This document shows positions 1 through 5,876 of a DNA stretch of 5,897 nt, piece after piece. The notes beneath the pieces are model-generated. The model ran no database searches. It was not told the origin of the DNA and saw only the letters and a program-made list of their open reading frames with translations. The position numbers and the translations under genes are program-made. Source of the stretch: Candidatus Methanophagales archaeon (lineage in GTDB: Archaea > Halobacteriota > Syntropharchaeia > Alkanophagales > Methanospirareceae); the NCBI GenBank assembly GCA_021159475.1, contig JAGGRS010000179.1, forward strand, positions 1 to 5,897. Reading direction: 5' to 3'. How positions within the stretch are numbered: the first letter of the stretch is position 1; the number at the start of each line of letters is the position of its first letter.

Positions 1-218
1 CCATCCTCCACCAGTATCATGCTCGTCCGGTATGCAACGGGCTGAATGTCCGTTGCTACCGTTTGAAGCGGTGCGAAGAGCATGGGTATCTCCGATATAA
101 GAATAACGATACCGAAGGCGAAGATGGAGATTGCGAGCAGGAAATCCATGCTCACCTGCCCTGAACTCTCACTTTTTACGACGCCCGAATAATCTCCTAC
201 CCCTCTTCTCATTCTCAT
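1..218 (-). CDS. Pilin-like / pseudopilin-like membrane protein, 5' part only (runs off left edge)
   Basis: The reading frame on the minus strand is open from the window edge to beyond the 3' end of the MinD-like gene. It encodes a short basic leader starting MRMRRG, then SSGQVSMDFLLAISIFAFG, a continuous hydrophobic helix to about residue 43, and a soluble stretch containing AYRTSMILVEDG. The pattern G-Q-x-S-x-(E/D)-F followed by a hydrophobic helix resembles archaeal class III (type IV prepilin) signal peptides, which are cut before the Q; here D replaces the usual E. I infer a filament, minor-pilin or pilus-accessory protein. The start is uncertain. ATG at 218 has a GGAG nine bases upstream and keeps the GQVSMDF motif. 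ATG at 224 is also possible. ATG at 149 has AGGTGA just upstream but would discard the motif. The long form overlaps the MinD-like gene by about 50 bases, suggesting translational coupling. The C-terminal part is outside the window, so the family is not certain. Confidence 0.68.
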   Translation of the reverse strand, partial: MRMRRGVGDYSGVVKSESSGQVSMDFLLAISIFAFGIVILISEIPMLFAPLQTVATDIQPVAYRTSMILVED

Positions 219-969
219 TCTCATTCGCTCCTTTATCTCCGCCTTCCCTACCCTCCTTTTCCTTTGCTATCGCCTTTACAGCCTCTTTTATCGCTTTTGC
301 CGCCGGTGAGTTTGGTTTTTTTATAACGAGCGGGGTCTTAGAAGTCACTGCGCTAATCATATTTTTATCCTCCGGAATAACGCCGAGAATAGCCAGTTCG
401 AGCAGTCTCTCCACAGTTTTTGCCCCCAATTCACCTCTAACACCCCTCACACGGTTTATCACCACCCCTTTCGCGGACTTGCCCGTGCTTTCCGCGATGA
501 GCCTCATCTTCTGTCCATCAATGATGGAAGGTAACTCGGGATTGACGAGCATAATGACCTCATCACAAACCATGACTGGAATCAAAGATTCCTGAGATAG
601 ACCCGTTGCCGTATCCAGCAGAATGAAATCATACCTCTCCGCAACATCCTTGATAACTTCTCTCAACTTCTCCATATCCGCTTCCATAAATCCCGTGATT
701 GAAACACTGCTGAGAATCACATCCATGCCATAAGGCGTGTGAGTTATCACATCCTCAATATTTACTTTGCTGTTGAGCACTTCGTGCAGAGAATGCTCGG
801 TCTTTAAATCCACATCCACATCCATTACCTGGGCAAGGTCCGCCATTGCTATGTCACAGTCAATGATAAGCGTCTTCAGTCCCATTTCTGCGAGTGCGGC
901 GCCAGCGTTCAGTGTGAAGATGGTCTTGCCCACCCCGCCTTTACCCGAAGCGACCGCATAAGAGGTCAT
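169..969 (-). CDS. MinD/ParA-family ATPase with MinD-like C-terminal membrane-targeting tail
   Basis: This 266-residue protein has the deviant Walker A motif KGGVGKT at 10-16, with the signature lysine K10 and the P-loop K15. It also has the DCDIAMADL switch/Walker A' region (about 37-45), a Walker B strand FILLD (115-119) leading into DTATGLS where MinD proteins usually have D-x-P/G-A-G, and a VINRV nucleotide-base motif (170-174). The core ends near residue 235. A charged, low-complexity linker (about 237-254, including NENENE) follows, then a basic RGRRLFGRRKK tail resembling the amphipathic membrane-targeting helix of MinD. Family members are ATP-dependent dimers that position cell structures. 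Lying next to pilus assembly genes, this one is plausibly a TadZ/CpaE-like or archaeal MinD4-like positioning factor; that role is inferred. No Shine-Dalgarno precedes the ATG, and the TATA-like box implies a leaderless or nearly leaderless transcript. A chromosome-partition ParA is less likely because no ParB-like partner is visible. Confidence 0.93.
   Translation of the reverse strand: MTSYAVASGKGGVGKTIFTLNAGAALAEMGLKTLIIDCDIAMADLAQVMDVDVDLKTEHSLHEVLNSKVNIEDVITHTPYGMDVILSSVSITGFMEADMEKLREVIKDVAERYDFILLDTATGLSQESLIPVMVCDEVIMLVNPELPSIIDGQKMRLIAESTGKSAKGVVINRVRGVRGELGAKTVERLLELAILGVIPEDKNMISAVTSKTPLVIKKPNSPAAKAIKEAVKAIAKEKEGREGGDKGANENENEKRGRRLFGRRKK
206..226. repeat. TTCTCA hexanucleotide tandem repeat inside a gene overlap
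   Basis: Three perfect TTCTCA units (206-223) plus TTC lie in the overlap between the MinD-like gene and the downstream pilin-like frame. On the minus strand the unit reads TGAGAA/ATGAGA. It encodes NENENE in the MinD-like tail and MRMRMR in the other frame, supplying three candidate start codons (224, 218, 212). Because the unit is six bases, gain or loss of one copy would keep both frames intact. Confidence 0.8.
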
Positions 970-993
970 TTTTTAATTAGTTTGGCATAGAAC

Positions 994-1003
994 TCTATAA
1001 ATG
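994..1003 (-). promoter_or_regulatory. TATA-like box for the MinD-like gene (leaderless)
   Basis: On the minus strand the sequence reads ATTTATAGAG, a good match to an archaeal TATA box. Its centre, near 998, lies about 29 bases upstream of the ATG at 969. With the usual 22-27-base spacing from box to start site, transcription would begin within a few bases of the start codon. The AT-rich stretch just upstream of the ATG (CTAATTAAAAA) has no Shine-Dalgarno, which agrees with a leaderless message. The call rests on motif and spacing alone. Confidence 0.5.
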
Positions 1004-1048
1004 TTTGGTATTCCTAAAAATAATTCACAATACTCTCAAATAAATTTG

Positions 1049-1069
1049 TAAATATTCGCCAGAAATATT
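1049..1069 (+). promoter_or_regulatory. Candidate promoter/operator region of the pilus operon with an AATATT inverted pair
   Basis: The divergent intergenic region contains AATATT at 1051-1056 and again at 1064-1069, separated by seven bases (CGCCAGA). Either copy could act as a weak TATA-like element for the gene starting at 1118, giving a leader of roughly 25-40 bases. Because AATATT is its own reverse complement, the pair is also a symmetric site that could bind a dimeric regulator. In an AT-rich region this could arise by chance, so confidence is low. Confidence 0.28.
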
Positions 1070-1117
1070 GCAACATCAGTAAGGTATTACAGTAAGAACC
1101 CCCAATTTTTATTTGAG

Positions 1118-2860
1118 ATGACTGTAAAAGAGCAGGTAAAACTCCTTAAATCTTTGCTGGATAGTGATAAGAATAAGAGTGGGGATATAACGCTAACGAG
1201 TCTGCTTCCCGCGTTAGATGTGAAAAGCAGGGCACTGAAGAGGGAACTCCACAATTTAAATTCACACAATTTAGAATACGTGGAGGGCGGGATTAACAGG
1301 CTCTTAGAGGGTCTGGAGGGCGGTATCAGCGATTTTTCGGTCCCCGAAGGCTATCGTGAGGTGGAGCGCTATTTTGTGAATAAGCCGTATGCGGTCGTCA
1401 GTATATTATACAACGATGACCGGGATGAGTATTTGTATTATGTGGTGGAGCCGGGGCTAAACGAAGTGGAGAACTTCTTTCTCGCGGATATAGAGGATAA
1501 ACTTGAGATTACACTGCTCTTCACCGAAGTAGAGGAAGGACTGAAGAGGAGTGAGAAGGAGAAGATTTTAAGGAAGAAGATAGAAGAGGTGGTAGAGCGC
1601 TACCACATAGAATTTGAGCCCGCTTCGTTGAGGAAGATAAGTTACTATCTGGTGCGGGATCTCATCCAGTTCGGGAAGATAGACGTTCTGATGAGAGACC
1701 GGTTTGTGGAGGATATTTCATGCGATGGATACAATATCCCAGTCTATGTTTATCACTGGAAATACGGTAGCACACCAACGAACATCGTATTTAATGAGCC
1801 GGAACTGGATTCTTTCGTCGTGAAGATAGCGCAGAAGGGGGGGAAGCATCTCTCGCTCTCTGAGCCGATGGTGGGAATTACGCTCGAAGACGGCTCGAGA
1901 GCACAGCTCTCTCTCGGGAGCGAGATAACCACGAGGGGTAGCACATTCACGATAAGGAGATTCAGAGAGGTTCTTATAACGCCCGCAGACCTCATCCGGT
2001 GGGGCACTTTTACACCTGAGGAGATGGCATATCTCTGGCTCTGTGTCGAAAACGGTAAGAGCATTTTGTTTGTAGGTGGAACGGCATCGGGGAAGACGAC
2101 TTCACTGAACGCCATCGCACTTTTTATACCACAGAGCGCAAAAATCGTTACGATTGAGGATACGAGAGAATTGAGATTGCCACACGAGAACTGGATACCG
2201 GGCGTTACAAGAGCTTCTTTCATGGGTAGCGAGCGTGGTGCGGTGGATATGTATGAATTATTGAAGGTGGCACTGAGGCAGCGTCCGGAATATTTAATAG
2301 TGGGCGAGGTGAGGGGTAAGGAGGCAATGACGCTCTTCCAGGCGATGTCCACAGGGCATACCTCTTTCTCCACGTTCCACGCAGATTCGGTGGATGCGGC
2401 GATTCACAGGCTGGAATATCCGCCTTTGAGCATACCTCGTTCAATGCTCCAGGCACTTGATGTCTTCTCAGTCCAGGCGCAGGTATTTATAGGGAACCAG
2501 CGCGTGAGGAGGAACCTTGAGATAACCGAGAATCTCGGAATAGACCCCACGACGAGGAATATAAAGACGAGGAGGATATTCGAGTGGAACCCGGCGAAGG
2601 ACACTTTTGAAGGGCTGAACATCCCACTCCATGCGAAGAAGAAGTCCAGTTCTCATGTAACTATAATGGTATCTGAGGTATTGAAGGAGATTGGGAGATT
2701 CAATGCGTGGAGCGGGTCGCAACTACTGGACGAATTTGAGACGAGGACGAAGCTGCTCAAGATCATGGCAGAGCGAGAAGTGACACCGCAGGAGTTCATC
2801 GCCACCATAAGAACTTTTCAGGCTAATCCAGAGAAGGCGAAGAAGGAATATGGAATATAA
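1118..2860 (+). CDS. Type IV pilus/archaellum-type assembly ATPase (TadA/FlaI/GspE family)
   Basis: This 580-residue protein is the hexameric motor ATPase that powers filament assembly or secretion at the cytoplasmic face of the membrane. Residues about 1-140 are an N-terminal region I cannot assign. Residues about 140-290 match the archaeal N-terminal domain, including ISCDG (200-204) and VYHWKYGS (211-218). The core carries Walker A GGTASGKT (320-327, K326), Asp box VTIEDTREL (344-352, E347), Walker B YLIVGEVRG (392-400, E397) and His box STGHTSFSTFHADS (411-424, H414 and H421). All catalytic motifs are intact. The C-terminal segment is about 120 residues longer than the bare core, as in other archaeal homologues. 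It is the first gene of a three-gene plus-strand operon and diverges from the MinD-like gene. The ATG at 1118 has only a weak GAG right next to it. The motor class is clear, but whether it drives pili, an archaellum-like organelle or secretion cannot be decided from this gene. Confidence 0.96.
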   Translation: MTVKEQVKLLKSLLDSDKNKSGDITLTSLLPALDVKSRALKRELHNLNSHNLEYVEGGINRLLEGLEGGISDFSVPEGYREVERYFVNKPYAVVSILYNDDRDEYLYYVVEPGLNEVENFFLADIEDKLEITLLFTEVEEGLKRSEKEKILRKKIEEVVERYHIEFEPASLRKISYYLVRDLIQFGKIDVLMRDRFVEDISCDGYNIPVYVYHWKYGSTPTNIVFNEPELDSFVVKIAQKGGKHLSLSEPMVGITLEDGSRAQLSLGSEITTRGSTFTIRRFREVLITPADLIRWGTFTPEEMAYLWLCVENGKSILFVGGTASGKTTSLNAIALFIPQSAKIVTIEDTRELRLPHENWIPGVTRASFMGSERGAVDMYELLKVALRQRPEYLIVGEVRGKEAMTLFQAMSTGHTSFSTFHADSVDAAIHRLEYPPLSIPRSMLQALDVFSVQAQVFIGNQRVRRNLEITENLGIDPTTRNIKTRRIFEWNPAKDTFEGLNIPLHAKKKSSSHVTIMVSEVLKEIGRFNAWSGSQLLDEFETRTKLLKIMAEREVTPQEFIATIRTFQANPEKAKKEYGI

Positions 2861-4748
2861 TATAGGCATGGGAGCAGGCATAGAGAAGTTTGCCTATTCA
2901 AGGTTCGGTAAGTATTATCAGGAGAATAAGGAGAAGTATGCGGAGTTAAGTAAGGCGCTACTTGCTGCGAGATACCCCGTCACATACGACATATACCTCT
3001 CGAATGCCTTCCTTTACTCGCTCATTGCGGGAGTAATAGGGCTTGTTATCGGGTTCATCAGTGCGAATATACTCGCACAACTTGGCATTATCCCTATAAA
3101 CTATCGTATGTTCCCCTATCTGATACTCGAGCATGGTAGATTGTTCGGCACGATATTCCTCTCCTCTATGGGTTTCCTTACTCTTTTCGGCATTACTTAT
3201 TCGGTATTCTACATGTATCCCTTCTCGATAGCGGGAGACAGACGGAGAGAAATAGACCGGATGATACCGCATGCGGTGCATTTCATGTATGCATTGAGTA
3301 AGAGCGGTGTGGGGATTTTAAACATAATAAAGTCGCTTGCAAACCACGTGGATACGTATGGAGAGATAGGGAAGGAGATGGATTTCGTGGTAAGGAACGT
3401 GGAATACTTCGGAAAGGACTTGAGAAGGAGTTTGATAGAGTTGAGCGAAACGACGCCATCGCATATCTTGCGAGGGTTCATAAGCGGTATTCTCACGGTG
3501 ATAGAAAGCGGGGGTGACATTCAAGTATTCCTCGCAGAGAAGGTGGAGCAATACACGGAGCACGCAAGGGTGGAGCAGAAGAGTTTCCTGGAGACCCTGG
3601 GGCTATTCGCTGAGGTCTACATCACAATAATAGTGGCAGCACCACTCTTCTTCATCATTGTGCAGACGATAATGCTTGCAATGGGCTCAGGTAGTATGAC
3701 GATGATATACGGTATCGTGTATGTTATGATACCGATAGGCTCGGTAATGTTCATATATATGATATACGTAATAACGCCGTCAGATGTGAGGCGCATTCCG
3801 GTTTTGAAGACCGAATTTGAGGTGAAGAAGGAGCGAATGGAGACGGAGGAGGTGAAAAGGAGCGAGATATATCGTGATTTTAAGCGCGCGGAGACGAGAC
3901 AGAAGTTGCAGGACTACATAAAGAAGCCGTTCAGGAAGATGTGGGAGACTCCGGTGTTGTCATTGGCGATGAGCACGCCATTTTCACTCGTTTTGCTACT
4001 CGTATCCGGGATGAGATGGTATATCCCGGCATTACTCGTTGCCGCGCTACCATTAACCATCTTTCACGAATCGAAATCGAGATATGAGAACCGGATAAGA
4101 AACCAGACACCGGACGTGCTGCGCAGCCTTGCGTCTTCAGTGGCAAGTGGATTGACATTGATGAAGAGTATAGAAGTGACGGCGAGCGCGGGCGAAGTGG
4201 GAATATATAAGGAAGTAAAGAAGATGCATCGGAGTTTAACGTGGGGTGCGGAGATAAGCGATGCGTTCAGACGTTTTGCGAATGCGATAAGAATCTCTTC
4301 GCTCATACGCGCAGTGACGCTCCTCACCGAAGTTCTGCGCACCGGCGGGAATATGCCGGAGGCGTTGAGCATTTCGGCAAAGGATGCAGAGGTGGAGCGA
4401 ACCTTGGTAAAGGAAAGGGCGACAAATATGCTTATTTACATTATCATCATCTACATCGCTTTCTTCGTCTTTGTAGGTATCGTTTATCTGCTGTTCAAGA
4501 ACCTGCTTCCGCCACTTCTCACGTCGTTTAAGAGCACTGCGGGGATTGGAGGCGCATCAGGGATTCCAATGGGAGGGGGGCTGAACAAAGAGGAGCTGAG
4601 TGCGCTACTCTCACAGGCAACCATGTTCCAATCCATCTTCTGTGGGCTCATGGCGGGACAGATGGGGGAGGGGAACATTTTATCTGGCTTAAAACACGTC
4701 CTGATTATGCTCTTCGTTACCTGGGTGTTGTTCACATTCTTCATATAG
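2850..4748 (+). CDS. Two-domain type II/IV secretion membrane platform protein (FlaJ/TadC family)
   Basis: This 632-residue polytopic protein is the expected inner-membrane platform partner of the upstream ATPase. Hydrophobic segments are visible near 52-76, 98-122, 252-278, 284-308, 370-404, 526-550 and 610-632. Two T2SSF-type cytoplasmic domains are present. One spans about 137-250, with GILNIIKSLA and ESGGDIQVFL. The second spans about 415-525, with GLTLMKSIE and RTGGNMPEAL. A highly charged segment (about 310-365) links the halves. A glycine-rich loop (about 564-578) precedes a conserved-looking GLMAGQMGEGNILSGLKH stretch. Tandem T2SSF domains in one chain are usual for archaeal FlaJ/PilC proteins. 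The ATG at 2850 overlaps the ATPase gene by 11 bases, with AGAAGGA only two bases upstream; ATG at 2868 is an alternative. The overlap suggests translational coupling and matched production of motor and platform. Confidence 0.95.
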   Translation: MEYNIGMGAGIEKFAYSRFGKYYQENKEKYAELSKALLAARYPVTYDIYLSNAFLYSLIAGVIGLVIGFISANILAQLGIIPINYRMFPYLILEHGRLFGTIFLSSMGFLTLFGITYSVFYMYPFSIAGDRRREIDRMIPHAVHFMYALSKSGVGILNIIKSLANHVDTYGEIGKEMDFVVRNVEYFGKDLRRSLIELSETTPSHILRGFISGILTVIESGGDIQVFLAEKVEQYTEHARVEQKSFLETLGLFAEVYITIIVAAPLFFIIVQTIMLAMGSGSMTMIYGIVYVMIPIGSVMFIYMIYVITPSDVRRIPVLKTEFEVKKERMETEEVKRSEIYRDFKRAETRQKLQDYIKKPFRKMWETPVLSLAMSTPFSLVLLLVSGMRWYIPALLVAALPLTIFHESKSRYENRIRNQTPDVLRSLASSVASGLTLMKSIEVTASAGEVGIYKEVKKMHRSLTWGAEISDAFRRFANAIRISSLIRAVTLLTEVLRTGGNMPEALSISAKDAEVERTLVKERATNMLIYIIIIYIAFFVFVGIVYLLFKNLLPPLLTSFKSTAGIGGASGIPMGGGLNKEELSALLSQATMFQSIFCGLMAGQMGEGNILSGLKHVLIMLFVTWVLFTFFI

Positions 4749-4756
4749 TTATAGAG

Positions 4757-5368
4757 ATGAAGCTCAAGCGTATCGGCGGGATATTTGACAGAGTGATTGA
4801 AGGAATTCCGGCAGGGTCACTCATATACCTCGCAGTAGACCCGACCATCGCTTCTGAGCTGGTTCTCTATCAGTTATGTGGTGTGAGGAAGACCTACTAT
4901 TTTGTGACCGAGCGAAATCCGAGGAGAGTGGAGGAAGAGATGAAAGGTGCGGGAGTGAACCTCAAGGATACGGAAATTATAGACTTCAGGGAGAGGAGAA
5001 GGAACATTTCTGGCATAATTTCAACCCTCAGGCATGCAGATGACGCTAACATGATTATAGACACATTCGTTCCTTTCATCGAGAATCACTCGCTGGATAT
5101 GGTGGAAGAGTTGCTGGAAGAATCTATGGATAAAGATGTGCTCTGCTTTCTGGTGATTCCCGGGGGTGCATGTGAAGAGACTATTGCGAGGCGGATAGCA
5201 TATATGTGTGATGCCTTCTTTGACCTCTGTGCAGACCGAATAGGGGACGAGGTGGTAGTGAAGTTCGCAGCGCCGAAGATAAGAGGTGGTTCGCCACTGA
5301 CGAAATACATGCGACTGAAGATAGGAGCGAGCAGTGTAGAAGTTGACACGGCACGGGATATAGTTTAG
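4757..5368 (+). CDS. KaiC/RAD55/FlaH-like RecA-fold protein with a degenerate P-loop
   Basis: This 203-residue protein follows the KaiC/RAD55/FlaH layout. The opening GGIFDRVIEGIPAGSLIYLA (7-26) is where these proteins have their lead-in to Walker A. FVTERNPRRVEEEMKGAGVNL (49-69) matches the E-x-P...G-x-x-L block. NMIIDTF (98-104, D102) fits the Walker B strand, and KIRGGSPLTKYMRLKI followed by VEVD (174-197) matches the C-terminal K-x-R...I block. The Walker A itself is absent: the expected G-x-x-G-x-G-K-T is replaced by VDPTIASE (27-34), with no lysine. It should therefore not hydrolyse ATP in the usual way. Five cysteines (41, 130, 139, 151, 158) are present. It starts eight bases after the platform gene, so co-transcription is likely. 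In archaella, FlaH sits with FlaI and FlaJ, so a FlaH-like structural or regulatory subunit is the best guess. Fold assignment is fairly good; function is inferred. Confidence 0.8.
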   Translation: MKLKRIGGIFDRVIEGIPAGSLIYLAVDPTIASELVLYQLCGVRKTYYFVTERNPRRVEEEMKGAGVNLKDTEIIDFRERRRNISGIISTLRHADDANMIIDTFVPFIENHSLDMVEELLEESMDKDVLCFLVIPGGACEETIARRIAYMCDAFFDLCADRIGDEVVVKFAAPKIRGGSPLTKYMRLKIGASSVEVDTARDIV

Positions 5369-5463
5369 CGTGTGAAAGAACCACAAGATCAACAGAAGAA
5401 CAGAAGAAATAACCATTTACTTTATCTCATGATTCGCTTATTTTGTGATCTTCCAGTTTCCGT

Positions 5464-5491
5464 GCGTGTAGCATCCACACGCTCATTTTTT
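5464..5491 (+). terminator. Hairpin plus T-run, likely end of the pilus operon
   Basis: GCGTGT (5464-5469) and ACACGC (5477-5482) form a six-base-pair stem around AGCATCC, followed after three bases by six T (5486-5491). It lies about 95 bases after the last operon gene and before the next promoter-like element, the expected place for termination. Archaeal termination mainly needs the T-run, so the stem may be incidental. The 5369-5463 leader to it contains a tandem AACAGAAG pair (5391-5406) and no recognisable gene. Confidence 0.5.
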
Positions 5492-5525
5492 ATGCCAACT
5501 TCTTCGTCCATTACTGTGAAGCTCG

Positions 5526-5538
5526 ATATAATTTAAAA
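5526..5538 (+). promoter_or_regulatory. TATA-like promoter upstream of the pyrH relic
   Basis: The sequence ATATAATTTAAAA is a good archaeal TATA-like element. Its centre, near 5532, predicts a start site near 5556-5560, a few bases before ATG at 5563. The placement suggests the original pyrH kept its own short-leader promoter and that the relic may still be transcribed. Confidence 0.42.
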
Positions 5539-5569
5539 CCTGCGCTATGATTTGAGCGAACTATGAGAT

Positions 5570-5787
5570 ATGATTATGTATGTCGCAGAGGTCTTAGAGG
5601 AACTCACGAAATCATGCAACCTCTACATAGTTACCGGTGGCGGAGAAACAGCGTGCGAATGCATAAAAATAGCACGTGATTTGAGCGCGATGTGTATCCC
5701 GAACCCTTTTCCGATTATAAAGAAGTTGCAGAAGCTAAGGCGAAAGGTGAGGAAGCGGAAATAGCAATGATGGGTGGCGTAAGCCCC
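5570..5787 (+). pseudogene. pyrH: Decayed archaeal-type UMP kinase (pyrH) remnant
   Basis: Two adjoining pieces in different frames each resemble archaeal UMP kinase, which phosphorylates UMP to UDP in pyrimidine synthesis. Piece one (about 5576-5689) reads VAEVLEELTKSCNLYIVTGG followed by GETACECIKIARDLSA. This fits the region after the first phosphate loop, with the V-x-G-G-G motif kept. Piece two (about 5689-5787, shifted frame) reads DVYPEPFSDYKEVAEAKAKG and then EIAMMGGVSP, fitting the mid-protein segment just before the G-x-T-T-D-A motif. Missing are the N-terminal start with its GGS loop, a central block of roughly 25-30 residues that normally holds the T-R-L-N-A-x-L-L region, and everything after GGVSP. 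Intact family members are about 220-240 residues. A usual A-R-E-Y is changed to ACEC. The open 64-codon frame from 5570 runs through piece one and then out of frame into a basic tail (KKLQKLRRKVRKRK), so it is not a real product. Family recognition is from memory of conserved motifs. Confidence 0.78.
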
Positions 5788-5799
5788 ATTTTTTATTTA
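5771..5799 (+). terminator. Weak hairpin with T-rich tract after the pyrH relic
   Basis: GGC-GTAA-GCC forms a short stem, extendable past a mismatch, and is followed by ATTTTTTATTT. It overlaps the end of the recognisable kinase sequence, so it may only mark where coding similarity stops. The T-tract alone could end an archaeal transcript. Confidence 0.25.
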
Positions 5800-5849
5800 A
5801 CCGTAACTCTTCTTTTTAACCTATAGATCATCTCTGTTACATCAAAATT

Positions 5850-5876
5850 GGCGTGTTTGTAGCCACAAATCACGCC
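5850..5876. repeat. Bulged perfect hairpin near the right edge
   Basis: GGCGTG-TTTGT, loop AGCC, ACAAA, a bulged T, then CACGCC gives 11 paired bases with one unpaired T. An outer inverted pair AATTGGC (5846-5852) and GCCAATT (5891-5897) shares the GGC of the inner stem, so the two foldings compete in part. Read on the minus strand, the hairpin is followed by AATTTTG, so it could end a convergent gene entering from the right. A subterminal hairpin of a mobile element is another option. Stretch 5788-5897 otherwise shows no gene. Confidence 0.6.

Noticed and set aside
131..595. Plus-strand open frame of 154 codons opposite the MinD-like gene
   Set aside because: It is antisense to a gene with clear ATPase motifs, starts with TTG, and its serine/proline/phenylalanine-rich product is typical of a shadow frame.
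1753..2373. Minus-strand open frame of 206 codons inside the motor ATPase gene
   Set aside because: It lies opposite the Walker A to His box region, whose motifs are intact on the plus strand; the antisense product shows no recognisable domain.
4241..4531. Plus-strand open frame of 96 codons within the platform protein gene
   Set aside because: It is an alternative frame inside the second T2SSF domain, rich in cysteine, histidine and arginine, with no independent support.
5021..5416. Minus-strand open frames opposite the FlaH/KaiC-like gene
   Set aside because: Several overlapping antisense frames occur here, none with domain motifs, while the plus-strand frame shows family blocks in order.
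5385..5452. AAGATCA / TGATCTT inverted pair as a structured RNA in the operon 3' region
   Set aside because: The arms are only seven bases with a 54-base loop and do not extend; too weak to call a structure.
5570..5761. A real 64-residue small basic protein
   Set aside because: Its first part matches a UMP kinase segment and its basic tail is the out-of-frame reading of the next UMP kinase segment, so it is a by-product of gene decay.
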